Source: Clostridium sp. BJN0013
GTDB lineage: Bacteria; Bacillota; Clostridia; Clostridiales; Clostridiaceae
Length of the DNA: 64,000 nt
Reading direction: 5' to 3'
Assembly (NCBI RefSeq): GCF_040939125.1
Contig: NZ_CP162495.1
Coordinates: 1,488,001 to 1,552,000 of the forward strand
Positions within the stretch are counted from its first letter, which is position 1. Every line of letters begins with the position of its first letter. Under the pieces are notes generated by a model. The model worked only from the letters and a program-made list of their open reading frames with translations. It had not been told where the DNA came from and searched no databases. Positions 47,239 through 56,265 of this stretch are shown piece after piece. Position numbers and translations under genes: made by a program.

Positions 47239-48501
47239 TTATACGCTCAGTTTATAGCTGTATTCACCATTTTCTTTTACACTATAAAAGTCAGAGTAAT
47301 CTATGTCAAAAATATTTTTATGAATATGACTTATATCTATTTTATTCTTTATAAGATGTCCAAGTACTCCAGAGTAAGATATATCACCTACTAACAGTGC
47401 GCCTGTAATTATACCATTTTTGTGTATTATTTTCTTGTAAACGCCTTCCCATTCTAGAGTATTTATGGTATAAGAGTCATCGGGAGTATTGACTTTTCCA
47501 AGGGATACGCAGGGAACCCCCAGTAAATTCATAGAATTTTTCATGCCAAAATTATCATCCAATTCTTTTTTTATAGATGCCATGTTGTAAGCAGCGATTA
47601 TACCTTGTTTTACTGCTATGGGCCATATTGGTGCAGTGAAGGTCACATCTCCTGCTGCATATATGTCATCTACTGTGGTTTTACAGTGCTTATCTATTAA
47701 AATTCCCTTTTCAACTTTTATATCTGTATTTTTTATAAAGTCTATATTGGGACGCACACCAGCAGCTGCAATTATCATGTCACAATCTATAGAAGATGAA
47801 TTTGACAACACTGCTTTTTGAACATAACCATTTTTATCCAGAATCACTTCTTCCAATTTGGTTAAGGTAAAAATATCCACATTTTTTTCTTTCAAAAGTT
47901 TTTCGTATATAGAGGATGCCTTATTGTCAAGCTGAAGGGGAAGAATTTTATCTCCCATTTCCACCAGAGATATTTTAATACCTTTTTCCATAATACCTAA
48001 AAGTGCGTCTATTCCAACTAATCCTGCACCAAGTATTACTGCACTTTTGGACTCTTTGGCTCTTTCTTTTATAGAAATCACATCTTCAAAATTTCTAAGA
48101 CAGTATACACCCTTTCCTTCCCTTAAATTTTTGACAGGAGGAACAAAAGAAGAGGCTCCGGAAGCTATGAGAAGCTTGTCATATTTAAAGTTCCTTGTAT
48201 CTTTCAAGTGTACTTTTTTACTTAAACTGTCTATATGGTCAACTTCAGCACCTTTTATCCAATTTATGTTGTATTTTTGGAAGAAGTCATCTTCTATAAA
48301 GTTTATGGTGTTTAAATTTCTGCTTCCATCAAGTACCTTGTGGAGCATACATCTTGAATAGACACTTTTGTCTTTTGATATAATTGTTATGCGGGAGTTA
48401 CCGTCCAGTTTTCTCAAGGTTTTGGCAGCATTTATTCCAGCGGCACTGGCTCCTATTATCACATATTTGTTGGGGTGCAGTTTTTTTATTAAATTCTTCA
48501 T
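47239..48501 (-). CDS. NAD(P)H/FAD-dependent oxidoreductase of the CODH operon
   Basis: This 420-residue flavoprotein has an N-terminal FAD site, YVIIGASAAGINAAKTLRK, a mid NAD(P) site, SAVILGAGLVGIDALLG, and a second FAD block, DDIYAAGDVTFTAP. YSRCMLHKVLDG near residue 60 resembles the start of NADH-rubredoxin and nitrite-reductase-type flavoproteins. No CxxC redox pair is seen. It is translationally coupled to the ferredoxin gene (ATGA overlap) and is third in cooS-cooF-like-oxidoreductase, so it probably passes electrons from CO oxidation to NAD(P). ATG 48501 follows GGAGGAAGG. Confidence 0.88.
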   Translation of the reverse strand: MKNLIKKLHPNKYVIIGASAAGINAAKTLRKLDGNSRITIISKDKSVYSRCMLHKVLDGSRNLNTINFIEDDFFQKYNINWIKGAEVDHIDSLSKKVHLKDTRNFKYDKLLIASGASSFVPPVKNLREGKGVYCLRNFEDVISIKERAKESKSAVILGAGLVGIDALLGIMEKGIKISLVEMGDKILPLQLDNKASSIYEKLLKEKNVDIFTLTKLEEVILDKNGYVQKAVLSNSSSIDCDMIIAAAGVRPNIDFIKNTDIKVEKGILIDKHCKTTVDDIYAAGDVTFTAPIWPIAVKQGIIAAYNMASIKKELDDNFGMKNSMNLLGVPCVSLGKVNTPDDSYTINTLEWEGVYKKIIHKNGIITGALLVGDISYSGVLGHLIKNKIDISHIHKNIFDIDYSDFYSVKENGEYSYKLSV

Positions 48502-48953
48502 AAAAGCCCTTCCTCCTTTTCTATATAAATTGCTCCTGTAGGACAATTTTCAACACATCTTGGAGTATCTCTATCACCGCACAAGTCGCATTTCACCACT
48601 TTACTCTTTGTTTTAGTATCTGGTTTTAGGACTCCATATGGACAGGACATGACGCACATGAAGCAGCTGGCACATTTGTCTTCATCATAGGAAACCAGGC
48701 CGGTTTCAGTATCCTTGGTCATAGCTCCGCTCATACAGGTTATCACACATTCAGCATCATCACAGTGGCGGCAAAATATAGGAAGTTTATTTCCATGTTC
48801 ATCTTTGGATATATGATTTCTGCTTTCAAGAGAAATGTCTTCAAGATCCAGATTGAAGAAGGATTTACCATTTTTATTGTGTTCTGCCATACAGGCCAAA
48901 GTGCAATTTAAGCATCCAGTACATAAGTCTTTATTTATCATTATCCTTTTCAT
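48498..48953 (-). CDS. Four-cluster ferredoxin, CooF-like
   Basis: This 151-residue iron-sulfur protein has cysteine groups for four [4Fe-4S] clusters: CTGCLNCTLAC, CRHCDDAECVITC, CASCFMCVMSCP and CDLCGDRDTPRCVENCP. This is the pattern of CooF/HycB/DmsB-type electron-transfer subunits. It lies between a CO dehydrogenase and a flavin oxidoreductase, so it should carry electrons between them in the cytosol. The start (MKRIMINKDL) follows AAAGGGTGG; a GTG nine bases earlier is less likely. It has no Tat signal. Confidence 0.92.
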   Translation of the reverse strand: MKRIMINKDLCTGCLNCTLACMAEHNKNGKSFFNLDLEDISLESRNHISKDEHGNKLPIFCRHCDDAECVITCMSGAMTKDTETGLVSYDEDKCASCFMCVMSCPYGVLKPDTKTKSKVVKCDLCGDRDTPRCVENCPTGAIYIEKEEGLL

Positions 48954-48972
48954 AAAAACCACCCTTTAAATT

Positions 48973-50853
48973 TTAATTAAGACCTAAATTTTTTCTTCTT
49001 TCAAGTATGGCTTCTTCTAATTTATCCGCAGCTTTTACTATATCGTCCTCCACTATAAGTTTTCCACCTGTAAGGTTTACCATATCTTCACAGAGAACTT
49101 TTGTAACAACTTTACTTCCTCCTATGAATGGGGATATGGCAAGATGAAGAGGAAGCCCAAGTGCAAGTCCGAAACTTCCATCTGCAAGAGCTTGTTCTTC
49201 AAGCCACTGAGGTGCTGAAAGAACTAGTGGAAGCTGAGGAATATCTATATTCAAGTACTCTGCCAATTTCTTTGCCACAATTTCAAGTCTTCCAATGGCA
49301 AGACAAGGACCAAAATTTAATACAGGTGGTATACCAAGGCTTTTACATACTTCTTTCAAACTGTCTCCTGCAAGTTCTGCAGCACTAGGTGACATAAGCC
49401 CTACATTTTCAAGACCACCGCTGGAGCACCCTGCAGAGAGCACAATTATATTTCTCTTTATAAGTTCTTTTGTAAGTTCTACTGTAAATACATCGTGGCC
49501 TTTGGCGGTTAGATTTGAGCAACCTACTATTCCAGCTACACCTTTTATTTTCCCGGAGGCTATGAGATCTACAAGAGGTTTCCAGCTGCCTCCTAAAAAT
49601 TCTCTAAGAGAAGTTTCACTTACACCGGTTATTGCATCGTCAAAACCATGATTTTTAGGAATATTAATTTTAATTTTAGGTCTTCTTTCCTTATAGCTTT
49701 CAATTGCTTCTTCTATAATATGACTGCTTATTTTTTCTCTATCTTTGTAGGAGTATTCTATATATTCTGCGTTGGATTTTTTACTTACATCGTCAAGACA
49801 TATCATTTTAACCAGGAACTTATCGGTTATTGGTTCAATACCGGGAAGAGTACAGTTAAACTCTGATACTATGGCATCTATACCTCCTGTAGCTATTAGA
49901 GCTTCACTTGTAAAATTATTTCCGGCATGACCTGAAAAAACTTCAGTATAGTGTTTGCCTCTCAATTGTAAATCCTGTCCCACACAAGTACAGCCTACTA
50001 ATCTAAAGCCTTTGGCACCAACTGCCTGAGCTTTTTTGATAACTTCAGGTTCAATAAGTTTATCCTGAAGATGGGCAATCATGGAATGCTGATGACCTGT
50101 TATCATCAAGTTTATATAATCAGGGTCTACTACTTTAAAACCAACCTTTGCAGGTCTTATTTCAGGTTCACCTAAAATAATGTCGTTTAGTAAATTGGTA
50201 AGGGTAAGACCGTAAATTCCAGTGGATATTCCAAGTTTTAAACAGGTTAAAAGCATGTTGACAGGATCACTATTTAGATTTGTGGAAGTCTCTACTATGC
50301 CATCAAAAACTTCTGATTTTGCGCCTCCAGGCATTATATTCAATTCTTCCCAGTTTTTAAGTCTAGGTGCATAGGCTATTTTGTTTATAACCTCCATTTT
50401 TTCGAATTTTGGTTTATATAAATCTTTCAATATTTCATCCGCTACTAAGACAGCTTTTTTGTGGAGGTCAGGTTCTGTTATACCTAGTTTTTCTGCCAGA
50501 TTATTTAAGGCATTTATTCCTTTTATTTCCCCACGGGTTTCTCCAAGGGATTTCACATTCCTAGCTGTATTTTCTACTATATGAATATAACAGCCACTTC
50601 CTGCAGCTACAGCCCGTAGAAAATTTCTGGCAACTATGGTATCTGCATTAGCACCACATATGCCTTTTGGAGATGTAGGTGTTATTCTACAGGGACCGTT
50701 GGCACACAGTTTACAGCATACTCCCAGTTGTCCAAAACCACATTTGATTTTCTGACTGTCCACTCTGTGGTGTGAAGTTTGTACATTATCTAGAGAACTT
50801 ATAAAATTTTCTAATACTTTATCTGCTGATTCACAAATTTTGTTATTTGACAT
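48973..50853 (-). CDS. cooS: Anaerobic carbon monoxide dehydrogenase catalytic subunit
   Basis: This 626-residue nickel-iron enzyme interconverts CO and CO2. N-terminal cysteines C38 and C46 (cluster D), and C47, C50, C55 and C66 (cluster B), are spaced as in CODH-II. C-cluster ligands are seen in GHQHSMIAHL (His), FNCTLPGIE, VGCSNLTAKGHD, SAGCSSGGLENVG and NFGPCLAIGR. Without acsB or other acs genes nearby it is the monofunctional CooS type, not the CODH/ACS subunit. The ATG follows CTAGGAGG. A sigma-A promoter lies 77 bases upstream. Confidence 0.95.
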   Translation of the reverse strand: MSNNKICESADKVLENFISSLDNVQTSHHRVDSQKIKCGFGQLGVCCKLCANGPCRITPTSPKGICGANADTIVARNFLRAVAAGSGCYIHIVENTARNVKSLGETRGEIKGINALNNLAEKLGITEPDLHKKAVLVADEILKDLYKPKFEKMEVINKIAYAPRLKNWEELNIMPGGAKSEVFDGIVETSTNLNSDPVNMLLTCLKLGISTGIYGLTLTNLLNDIILGEPEIRPAKVGFKVVDPDYINLMITGHQHSMIAHLQDKLIEPEVIKKAQAVGAKGFRLVGCTCVGQDLQLRGKHYTEVFSGHAGNNFTSEALIATGGIDAIVSEFNCTLPGIEPITDKFLVKMICLDDVSKKSNAEYIEYSYKDREKISSHIIEEAIESYKERRPKIKINIPKNHGFDDAITGVSETSLREFLGGSWKPLVDLIASGKIKGVAGIVGCSNLTAKGHDVFTVELTKELIKRNIIVLSAGCSSGGLENVGLMSPSAAELAGDSLKEVCKSLGIPPVLNFGPCLAIGRLEIVAKKLAEYLNIDIPQLPLVLSAPQWLEEQALADGSFGLALGLPLHLAISPFIGGSKVVTKVLCEDMVNLTGGKLIVEDDIVKAADKLEEAILERRKNLGLN

Positions 50854-50936
50854 AATAAAACCTCCTAGTTATATTCTTATAATAATACTTATTATTCGAT
50901 ATATATGATTTATAAATATAATTTATCCATAAATTT

Positions 50937-50965
50937 AATATAAAGCTTTTAAAAATTTTTGTCAA
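50937..50965 (-). promoter_or_regulatory. Sigma-A promoter of the cooS operon
   Basis: On the minus strand, TTGACA (50965-50960) and TATATT (50942-50937) have a 17-base spacer. The leader to cooS is about 77 bases, with no riboswitch recognised. The remaining 200 bases to the plus-strand gene at 51164 are AT-rich and featureless. Confidence 0.7.
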
Positions 50966-51163
50966 TAATAAATATGAAGAAAAAAAGAAGTTTTAAGAAT
51001 AATCTTTATTGATATAATATATTTTTGCGTTAATTTTCTAATGAGATTTTAATCTTTTACTAATTTTGTTTTAATCATTAATCTTTATCATATAACTATA
51101 AAAAAGTATTTGCAGATAAGAAAAGATTAATATCATAGTAAAAATGAATTGGAGGAATTTAAA

Positions 51164-51625
51164 ATGTCAATTAGTATTGAACAGATTGACCTATTGAGGA
51201 AAAGAGCTAATGTAGGATATAAAGAAGCAAAAGAAGCACTGGAAAAATGTAATGGGGATATAGTTGAAGCACTTTCCTATCTTGAAGAACAAGATAAGAT
51301 TAAACCGGAAAAGGAATGTACTGGCAATTCAGATTTTATGGGAAAAGTAAAAAGATTAATTACTAGGGCCAATAAAATAAAATTTGTAATATCAAAGGAT
51401 AAAAAGACCATATTGAATATACCATCTACTTTAGCAGCAATATTTGTTATAGTGGCAATGCCAGTGGCGGTAGTATTCCTTATAATTGCCCTAGTTACAG
51501 GTTGTAAAATAAGATTTCATAGAGAAAATGGAGAAGATTTAAATATCAATAGTAAAATAGACAAGGTTACAAATGTAGTCACAGATGTCAAAGATAAAAT
51601 AACAAAAGAATTTAATAATGCCTAA
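51164..51625 (+). CDS. DUF4342-type protein with UBA-like N terminus
   Basis: The product has 153 residues. The first 45 (SISIEQIDLLRKRANVGYKE and the following EALEKCNGDIVEALSYLEEQ) form a UBA/TS-N three-helix domain like that of elongation factor Ts. After a basic linker comes a DUF4342-type region (FVISKDKKTILNIPSTLAAI) with one long membrane segment near 90-115 and an acidic, helical tail. The function is unknown. ATG 51164 follows TTGGAGGAA. A terminator follows the stop. Confidence 0.75.
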   Translation: MSISIEQIDLLRKRANVGYKEAKEALEKCNGDIVEALSYLEEQDKIKPEKECTGNSDFMGKVKRLITRANKIKFVISKDKKTILNIPSTLAAIFVIVAMPVAVVFLIIALVTGCKIRFHRENGEDLNINSKIDKVTNVVTDVKDKITKEFNNA

Positions 51626-51631
51626 ACAGGG

Positions 51632-51670
51632 GCCTGCTTGTGATTTTTCATAAAGCAGGCTTTAAATTTT
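51632..51670 (+). terminator. Terminator after the DUF4342-type gene
   Basis: GCCTGCTT and AAGCAGGC pair around a 13-base loop and run into TTTAAATTTT. Confidence 0.8.
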
Positions 51671-51868
51671 ATCCGAACGCTGTAATTAGCTAACACCCCA
51701 GCTTCTTCAAAGTGGGGAATAAGCACTGCTACGCGCCTGGATAAGTTCTTCCCCTAAAGGATAACGTATTCTAAGTGCTAAAGACACTAAGAATACTGTT
51801 AATAAGGTTCAGGTGGAGAAAAGTATTTCTCATGAGCAAACTCCACCTGAACCTAAGAATCACTTGAT
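51671..51868 (+). repeat. Hairpin-ended ~200-bp repeat, copy 2, most complete
   Basis: This copy matches 841-1040 along its whole length. Its terminal stem is perfect: AGGTTCAGGTGGAG pairs with CTCCACCTGAACCT, with an AAAAGTATTTCTCATGAGCAA loop, followed by AAGAATCACTTGAT. The internal stem here is CCCC with GGGG where copy 1 has CTCC with GGAG, a paired change. It lies between a terminator and the two-component operon. Confidence 0.85.
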
Positions 51869-51894
51869 AGTATAATAAATTTAGCATACACTAA

Positions 51895-51936
51895 GTATAA
51901 TAAATTGTGCATTATGAACTGTGAATTGTGAACTGA
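51895..51936 (+). repeat. Short 'AATTGTGAATTG' intergenic repeat
   Basis: AAATTGTGCATTATGAACTG and TGAATTGTGAACTGAAAAG repeat a theme that also occurs at 42470-42497, 42717-42737 and on both sides of 58400-58552. It is noncoding. Confidence 0.55.
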
Positions 51937-51951
51937 AAAGGGGTGTATATA

Positions 51952-52638
51952 ATGGCTGGTAAAAGAATTCTTATTGTTGAAGATGAAGTGAAAATAGCCA
52001 GATTTGTTCAGCTGGAACTTGAACATGAAGGGTATATGGTTGATCAGACTGGAGATGGAAGAGTGGGATTGGAAAAAGCCCTAAAAGGAGGCTATGACCT
52101 TATAATACTTGATGTTATGCTTCCCTCCCTCAATGGAATGGAAGTACTTAGAAGACTTAGGCAAACCTCGGAAATTCCCGTTATCATGCTTACTGCAAAG
52201 GATGAGATTATGGATAAGGTTATGGGACTTGATATAGGTGCAGAGGATTATATGACAAAACCCTTTGCTATAGAGGAACTTCTTGCAAGAATTAGGGTGG
52301 TGTTTAAACATAAAAGCAATAATAATGTAGAAATTAATAATATTATTAACGCAGGTAGGCTGCAAATGGATATTGGCAGACATATTGTTACATATGAAAA
52401 CGCAGGAATAGATTTAACGAAAAAGGAATTTGATCTTTTAAAATATTTAATGGTGAATAAAAATATTGCACTTTCCAGGGAAAATATCCTAGAAAAAGTC
52501 TGGGGATATGATTATTTAGGAGATACAAATATAGTAGATGTGTATATTCGTTATTTAAGAAGTAAAATTGATGATAAATTCAACAAAAAGTATATATATA
52601 CCATTCGTGGAGTGGGGTATCAATTTAGGTATGAATAA
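51952..52638 (+). CDS. OmpR-family response regulator
   Basis: The product has 228 residues. The receiver domain (1-120) has E10/D11, phospho-acceptor D54 in LIILDVMLPS, the Thr of MLTAKDE and the Lys of MTKPF. The C-terminal winged helix (about 130-228) ends with the family blocks LTKKEFDLLKYLM, SRENILEKVWGYDY and IYTIRGVGYQFRYE. It should bind DNA when phosphorylated by the kinase encoded next, whose start overlaps by eight bases. The signal and targets are unknown. ATG 51952 follows AAAAGGGG. Confidence 0.93.
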   Translation: MAGKRILIVEDEVKIARFVQLELEHEGYMVDQTGDGRVGLEKALKGGYDLIILDVMLPSLNGMEVLRRLRQTSEIPVIMLTAKDEIMDKVMGLDIGAEDYMTKPFAIEELLARIRVVFKHKSNNNVEINNIINAGRLQMDIGRHIVTYENAGIDLTKKEFDLLKYLMVNKNIALSRENILEKVWGYDYLGDTNIVDVYIRYLRSKIDDKFNKKYIYTIRGVGYQFRYE

Positions 52639-53815
52639 TAGAAAATCTCTGTATAAAATACTGTTTAAAATCATAAAAATACTATTTTCATTTTCAAAGA
52701 TGATTTTTAAATTTTTATATGATCTTATAGAAGATATTGCTTGGAATATTTTAGAAAAATTTAGATTTTCATTAACTTTTAAAATTACAATAACTTATGT
52801 ATTTAGTTTCATCATGGTTTTCTCACTAATAGGAGTCTGTATAATGGCCAGCTTTAAATACTACATGGATAAGGGAATAAATGCTGATTATATGTCAATT
52901 TTAGGAGGTATTATATTTATATCCAATGTTATAGGATTATTTATTATTAGCATTGTAGGTTCAAAAGCCAGTAAAAAATTTTTATCTCCGTTAAAAAGTA
53001 TGACAGATACTGTAAGGGAGATATCTATAAATGCTCTGGATAAACGTCTTAATGTAAAGGGTTCAAAAAATGAATTAAAGGACCTTGCAAAAACTTTTAA
53101 TGAAATGCTGGACAGAATTGAAAGTTCTGTGGAACAGCAAAATCAATTTGTATCCGATGCATCCCACGAATTGAGAACCCCTATCTCTGTAATTCAAGGA
53201 TATGCGAACCTTCTGCACCGCTGGGGAAAGGATGACAGGGAAGTTCTGCAGGAATCCATTGCTGCAATTAAAAGTGAATCAGAAAATATGAAACAACTGA
53301 TAGAAAAGCTTTTATTTCTTGCACGAGGAGATAAAAATGCCCAAAAAGTTGAAAAAGAAGACTTTATACTCAGTGAACTTATTGATGAATTAGTAAGAGA
53401 GACAAAATTAGTTCATAAAAATCATCATATAGGAAGCGATTATAATGAAAAATTTAATGTATATGCAGACAGGAAGCTTATTAAAGAAGCTTTGAGAATA
53501 TTTGTTGACAATAGTATCAAATATACACCTGAAGGAGGAACTATTAAGTTGGACTGTTATTTGAGATATAATACAGCTGTTATAACCATAGGAGATACGG
53601 GTATAGGTATTTCTGAAGAGGACATTCCCCATATATTTGAGAGATTTTATAGAGCGGATAAGTCTAGAACAAAATCCAGCGGCGGAACAGGACTTGGGCT
53701 TTCTATTGCAAAATGGATACTTGATGAGCACAATGGAAAAATAGATGTTTGGAGTAAATTGGATATAGGAACAGTCATAAAGATCATAATTCCTGTAAAA
53801 TCAAGTAATTCTTAG
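52631..53815 (+). CDS. Sensor histidine kinase
   Basis: This 394-residue membrane kinase has two transmembrane segments (about 50-72 and 90-110) enclosing a very short external loop of some 20 residues. HAMP (about 112-165), HisKA with H179 in SDASHELRTPIS and an ATPase domain (DNSIKYTPEGG, GDTGIGISEEDIPHIFERFY, GTGLGLSI) follow. The tiny loop suggests sensing within the membrane, as in BceS-like kinases. ATG 52631 lies in the end of the regulator gene. The final SSNS and stop codon are read from a repeat-element end in reverse orientation. Confidence 0.92.
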   Translation: MNNRKSLYKILFKIIKILFSFSKMIFKFLYDLIEDIAWNILEKFRFSLTFKITITYVFSFIMVFSLIGVCIMASFKYYMDKGINADYMSILGGIIFISNVIGLFIISIVGSKASKKFLSPLKSMTDTVREISINALDKRLNVKGSKNELKDLAKTFNEMLDRIESSVEQQNQFVSDASHELRTPISVIQGYANLLHRWGKDDREVLQESIAAIKSESENMKQLIEKLLFLARGDKNAQKVEKEDFILSELIDELVRETKLVHKNHHIGSDYNEKFNVYADRKLIKEALRIFVDNSIKYTPEGGTIKLDCYLRYNTAVITIGDTGIGISEEDIPHIFERFYRADKSRTKSSGGTGLGLSIAKWILDEHNGKIDVWSKLDIGTVIKIIIPVKSSNS

Positions 53816-53859
53816 GTCCAGATGGAGTTTGCTTATGAGAAATACTTTTCTCCATCAAC
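53800..53859 (-). repeat. Hairpin-ended repeat, copy 4, right end, inverted
   Basis: ATCAAGTAATTCTTAGGTCC and the following bases are the reverse complement of the terminal 55-60 bases of copy 2, with near-identical loop sequence. The other 140 bases are missing. It overlaps the last codons and stop of the histidine kinase gene. Confidence 0.8.
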
Positions 53860-53934
53860 TATTCCGTTAATTGTATATTTATGATATCATAAACAATATA
53901 TACATTTTTTTAAATTAAGGGGGGAGCAAAATTG

Positions 53935-56193
53935 ATGATAGCTGATATTACCATTCCTAAATCAACAAATTCTATAAAATCCTTAATATTGCGATACCTT
54001 GGGACTTTAGTTCTGTCTTTTTTTGTTGCAGTATTTATGCATAATACCTGGGTTAAGTATCTAGATATATATCATACAATCTTAGAGTTAATCTGTGTAT
54101 TCATAGCTCTGGCAATATTCTTCTCTGTATGGTTCCTATACAACCGCAATTCTGTAAACTGTAGTATATTGGGTTTTGGTTATCTGGCAATTGGTATTAT
54201 TGACATTTTACATACCTTTTATTTCCTAAAGCTAAACTTAACCTCCAGTTCATATTTCGATCTTTCTACAAAATTTTGGATATTAGGCAGACTCACTGAA
54301 GCTATAGTCTTATTATTGTCAGTGCAGTTGGGTTCACTGAAATTAAATAAATGGACAAGCTTACTTGTTGTTTTAGGTATAACCTTAAGTATATCTTATT
54401 TTGTGATTATTTATGGGGCTTATTTGCCTGTATTATTAACTTCCCATGGAGTTACACCTATAAAGATAATGTTGGAGTATGGAATTATTTGTTTATATAT
54501 AATAAGCCTATATAAAATAAAAGATAAAATAGACTGTAGGGGAGTAATAACATATAAATATATTTTTATATCATTACTTATGAGTATTTCCTCAGAATTT
54601 TGTTTTACCTTATATACTTCGGTAAATTCGATTTCATGGACTATTGGTCATATCTTAAAAATTACCTCTTACTGCTTTCTTTTTAAAGGCATTTTTATTA
54701 GTACAATAGTTTATCCCTATGAACAATTGGAAGCTGGAAATAAAAATTTAGAGGAAACAAGCAAAAAGCTAAAATACACCAGTGAAACTTTAAGCGATCT
54801 ACTAGATGCGCTTCCAATAGCGGTAAAGGAACATGATCTTAGTGGAAAAGTAAGATATGTTAATAAAAAGTTTGAAGAATTATTTGGCTGTGGAAGGGAT
54901 GAACTATATGGAATTACAGAAGAAGAACTTTTAAAAAAGTTTCCAAGGATTGAAGGAGATGAAAGGCAGTTTTCTCATAAGATGATTCATTGTGGAAAAG
55001 ATACAAAAAGCATAGTGAGAACTTATAGAAATTTAAAAGGTGACAACATTAAGCTTTCAGTAAATTCCGAAAGGGTTAGAAATGGTGTTTTAATATTTTT
55101 TAGTGACACAAAAAAGGAACAGGAACTTGAAAATCTACATATACAAACTGAAACTATACTTGAAGCTGTAGACAAGTGTATATTGATGGTAGATAAAAAT
55201 GAAAAGGTTATTCTTTGCAATAGAGCACTGGAAGAAGTTTTGGAAACAGATAGAAAATATATTCTGGGCATGGATATAAATAAATTTAAAGAATCAATAC
55301 AGTTTCAGTTTAAAGAAAATTCTAGCTCGTTTTCAAAAGATTATATAAAAAGGCCACTTTATGAGGTATCTTTAGTTTCTTTAAAAGGTATCAAAAAGTA
55401 TATGTTGCTTTATTGCACTGCTATTAGAAATGTTGATGGAGAGCTAATTGGAAGTATAAATGTAAGTACAGATATAACTCCATTAAAGAAAGAACAGCAG
55501 AAGCTAATGCGGCAGGAAAAACTTGCATTGCTTGGACAAATGGGTGCGGCAATTGTACACGAAACTCGAAACTTTCTTACGACAATTAAAGGAAGAAGTC
55601 AATTAATAGGCTCATTGACAAAAAAAGAAGATGTTAAGAAGCATGCACTAAAAATCAATGAAGAAGTTGATGAAGTGAACAGAATCGTTAGTGAATTTTT
55701 GTTTCTGTCAAAGCCAAGAAAAACTGAGATGACAGAAGTTTCTATGATTGATATATTTCGGTCTATAAAAAGCATGGTTAAGTCATCCTCTCTTGTAAAA
55801 GGTATTGATGTTGATTTTCAGTTATGCAAGGAAGAACGTTATGTTATGTGTGATGAATCAGAATTAAAACAGGTAATATTGAATATTTGTAAAAATGCTG
55901 CAGATGCAATGACTGGTAAAAGTAACGCAAATCTGATAATTGAAACCGGTTTCAATAAATCCACAAATGAGATGTTCATTAGAATAACTGATAACGGAGA
56001 AGGTATATCCCAGGAGAATTTAGAGAAAATAGGTAAGCCATTTTTCACTACAAAGAAAAATGGTACGGGTTTAGGTTTAAATGTATCTTACAAAATAATA
56101 AAAGAACATAAAGGAAAAATAGAAGTACAAAGCAAGTTGGGAGAAGGAACAACTTTTTCCATTATACTGCCCGCTATAGATGACGAGGAATAA
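53935..56193 (+). CDS. Orphan MASE3-PAS sensor histidine kinase, Spo0A-kinase-like
   Basis: The product has 752 residues. Residues 20-280 contain about eight hydrophobic helices and fit a MASE3 membrane sensor (GFGYLAIGIIDILHTFYFLK). Two PAS-like domains follow, near 285-395 (LLDALPIAVKEHD) and 400-520. HisKA has His542 in AAIVHETRNFLTTIKGRS, the motif form seen in KinA/KinB-type sporulation kinases. ATP-binding blocks are NICKNAADAM, DNGEGI and GTGLGLNVSYKI. No response regulator is adjacent, so phosphotransfer to Spo0A or Spo0F-like proteins is plausible. ATG 53935 follows AAGGGGGGAG. Confidence 0.88.
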   Translation: MIADITIPKSTNSIKSLILRYLGTLVLSFFVAVFMHNTWVKYLDIYHTILELICVFIALAIFFSVWFLYNRNSVNCSILGFGYLAIGIIDILHTFYFLKLNLTSSSYFDLSTKFWILGRLTEAIVLLLSVQLGSLKLNKWTSLLVVLGITLSISYFVIIYGAYLPVLLTSHGVTPIKIMLEYGIICLYIISLYKIKDKIDCRGVITYKYIFISLLMSISSEFCFTLYTSVNSISWTIGHILKITSYCFLFKGIFISTIVYPYEQLEAGNKNLEETSKKLKYTSETLSDLLDALPIAVKEHDLSGKVRYVNKKFEELFGCGRDELYGITEEELLKKFPRIEGDERQFSHKMIHCGKDTKSIVRTYRNLKGDNIKLSVNSERVRNGVLIFFSDTKKEQELENLHIQTETILEAVDKCILMVDKNEKVILCNRALEEVLETDRKYILGMDINKFKESIQFQFKENSSSFSKDYIKRPLYEVSLVSLKGIKKYMLLYCTAIRNVDGELIGSINVSTDITPLKKEQQKLMRQEKLALLGQMGAAIVHETRNFLTTIKGRSQLIGSLTKKEDVKKHALKINEEVDEVNRIVSEFLFLSKPRKTEMTEVSMIDIFRSIKSMVKSSSLVKGIDVDFQLCKEERYVMCDESELKQVILNICKNAADAMTGKSNANLIIETGFNKSTNEMFIRITDNGEGISQENLEKIGKPFFTTKKNGTGLGLNVSYKIIKEHKGKIEVQSKLGEGTTFSIILPAIDDEE

Positions 56194-56229
56194 GTTGGAG
56201 TGGTAAAAAGAGTTACATCTTATCTGACA

Positions 56230-56265
56230 TATAATGTTTGTTGAACTGCATTAGCAAACATTATA
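56230..56265 (+). other. Hairpin between the kinase gene and parE
   Basis: TATAATGTTTG and CAAACATTATA pair perfectly around a 14-base loop. No T tract follows, so it may be a weak terminator or an operator. The rest of 56194-56449 shows only the parE ribosome site. Confidence 0.45.
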
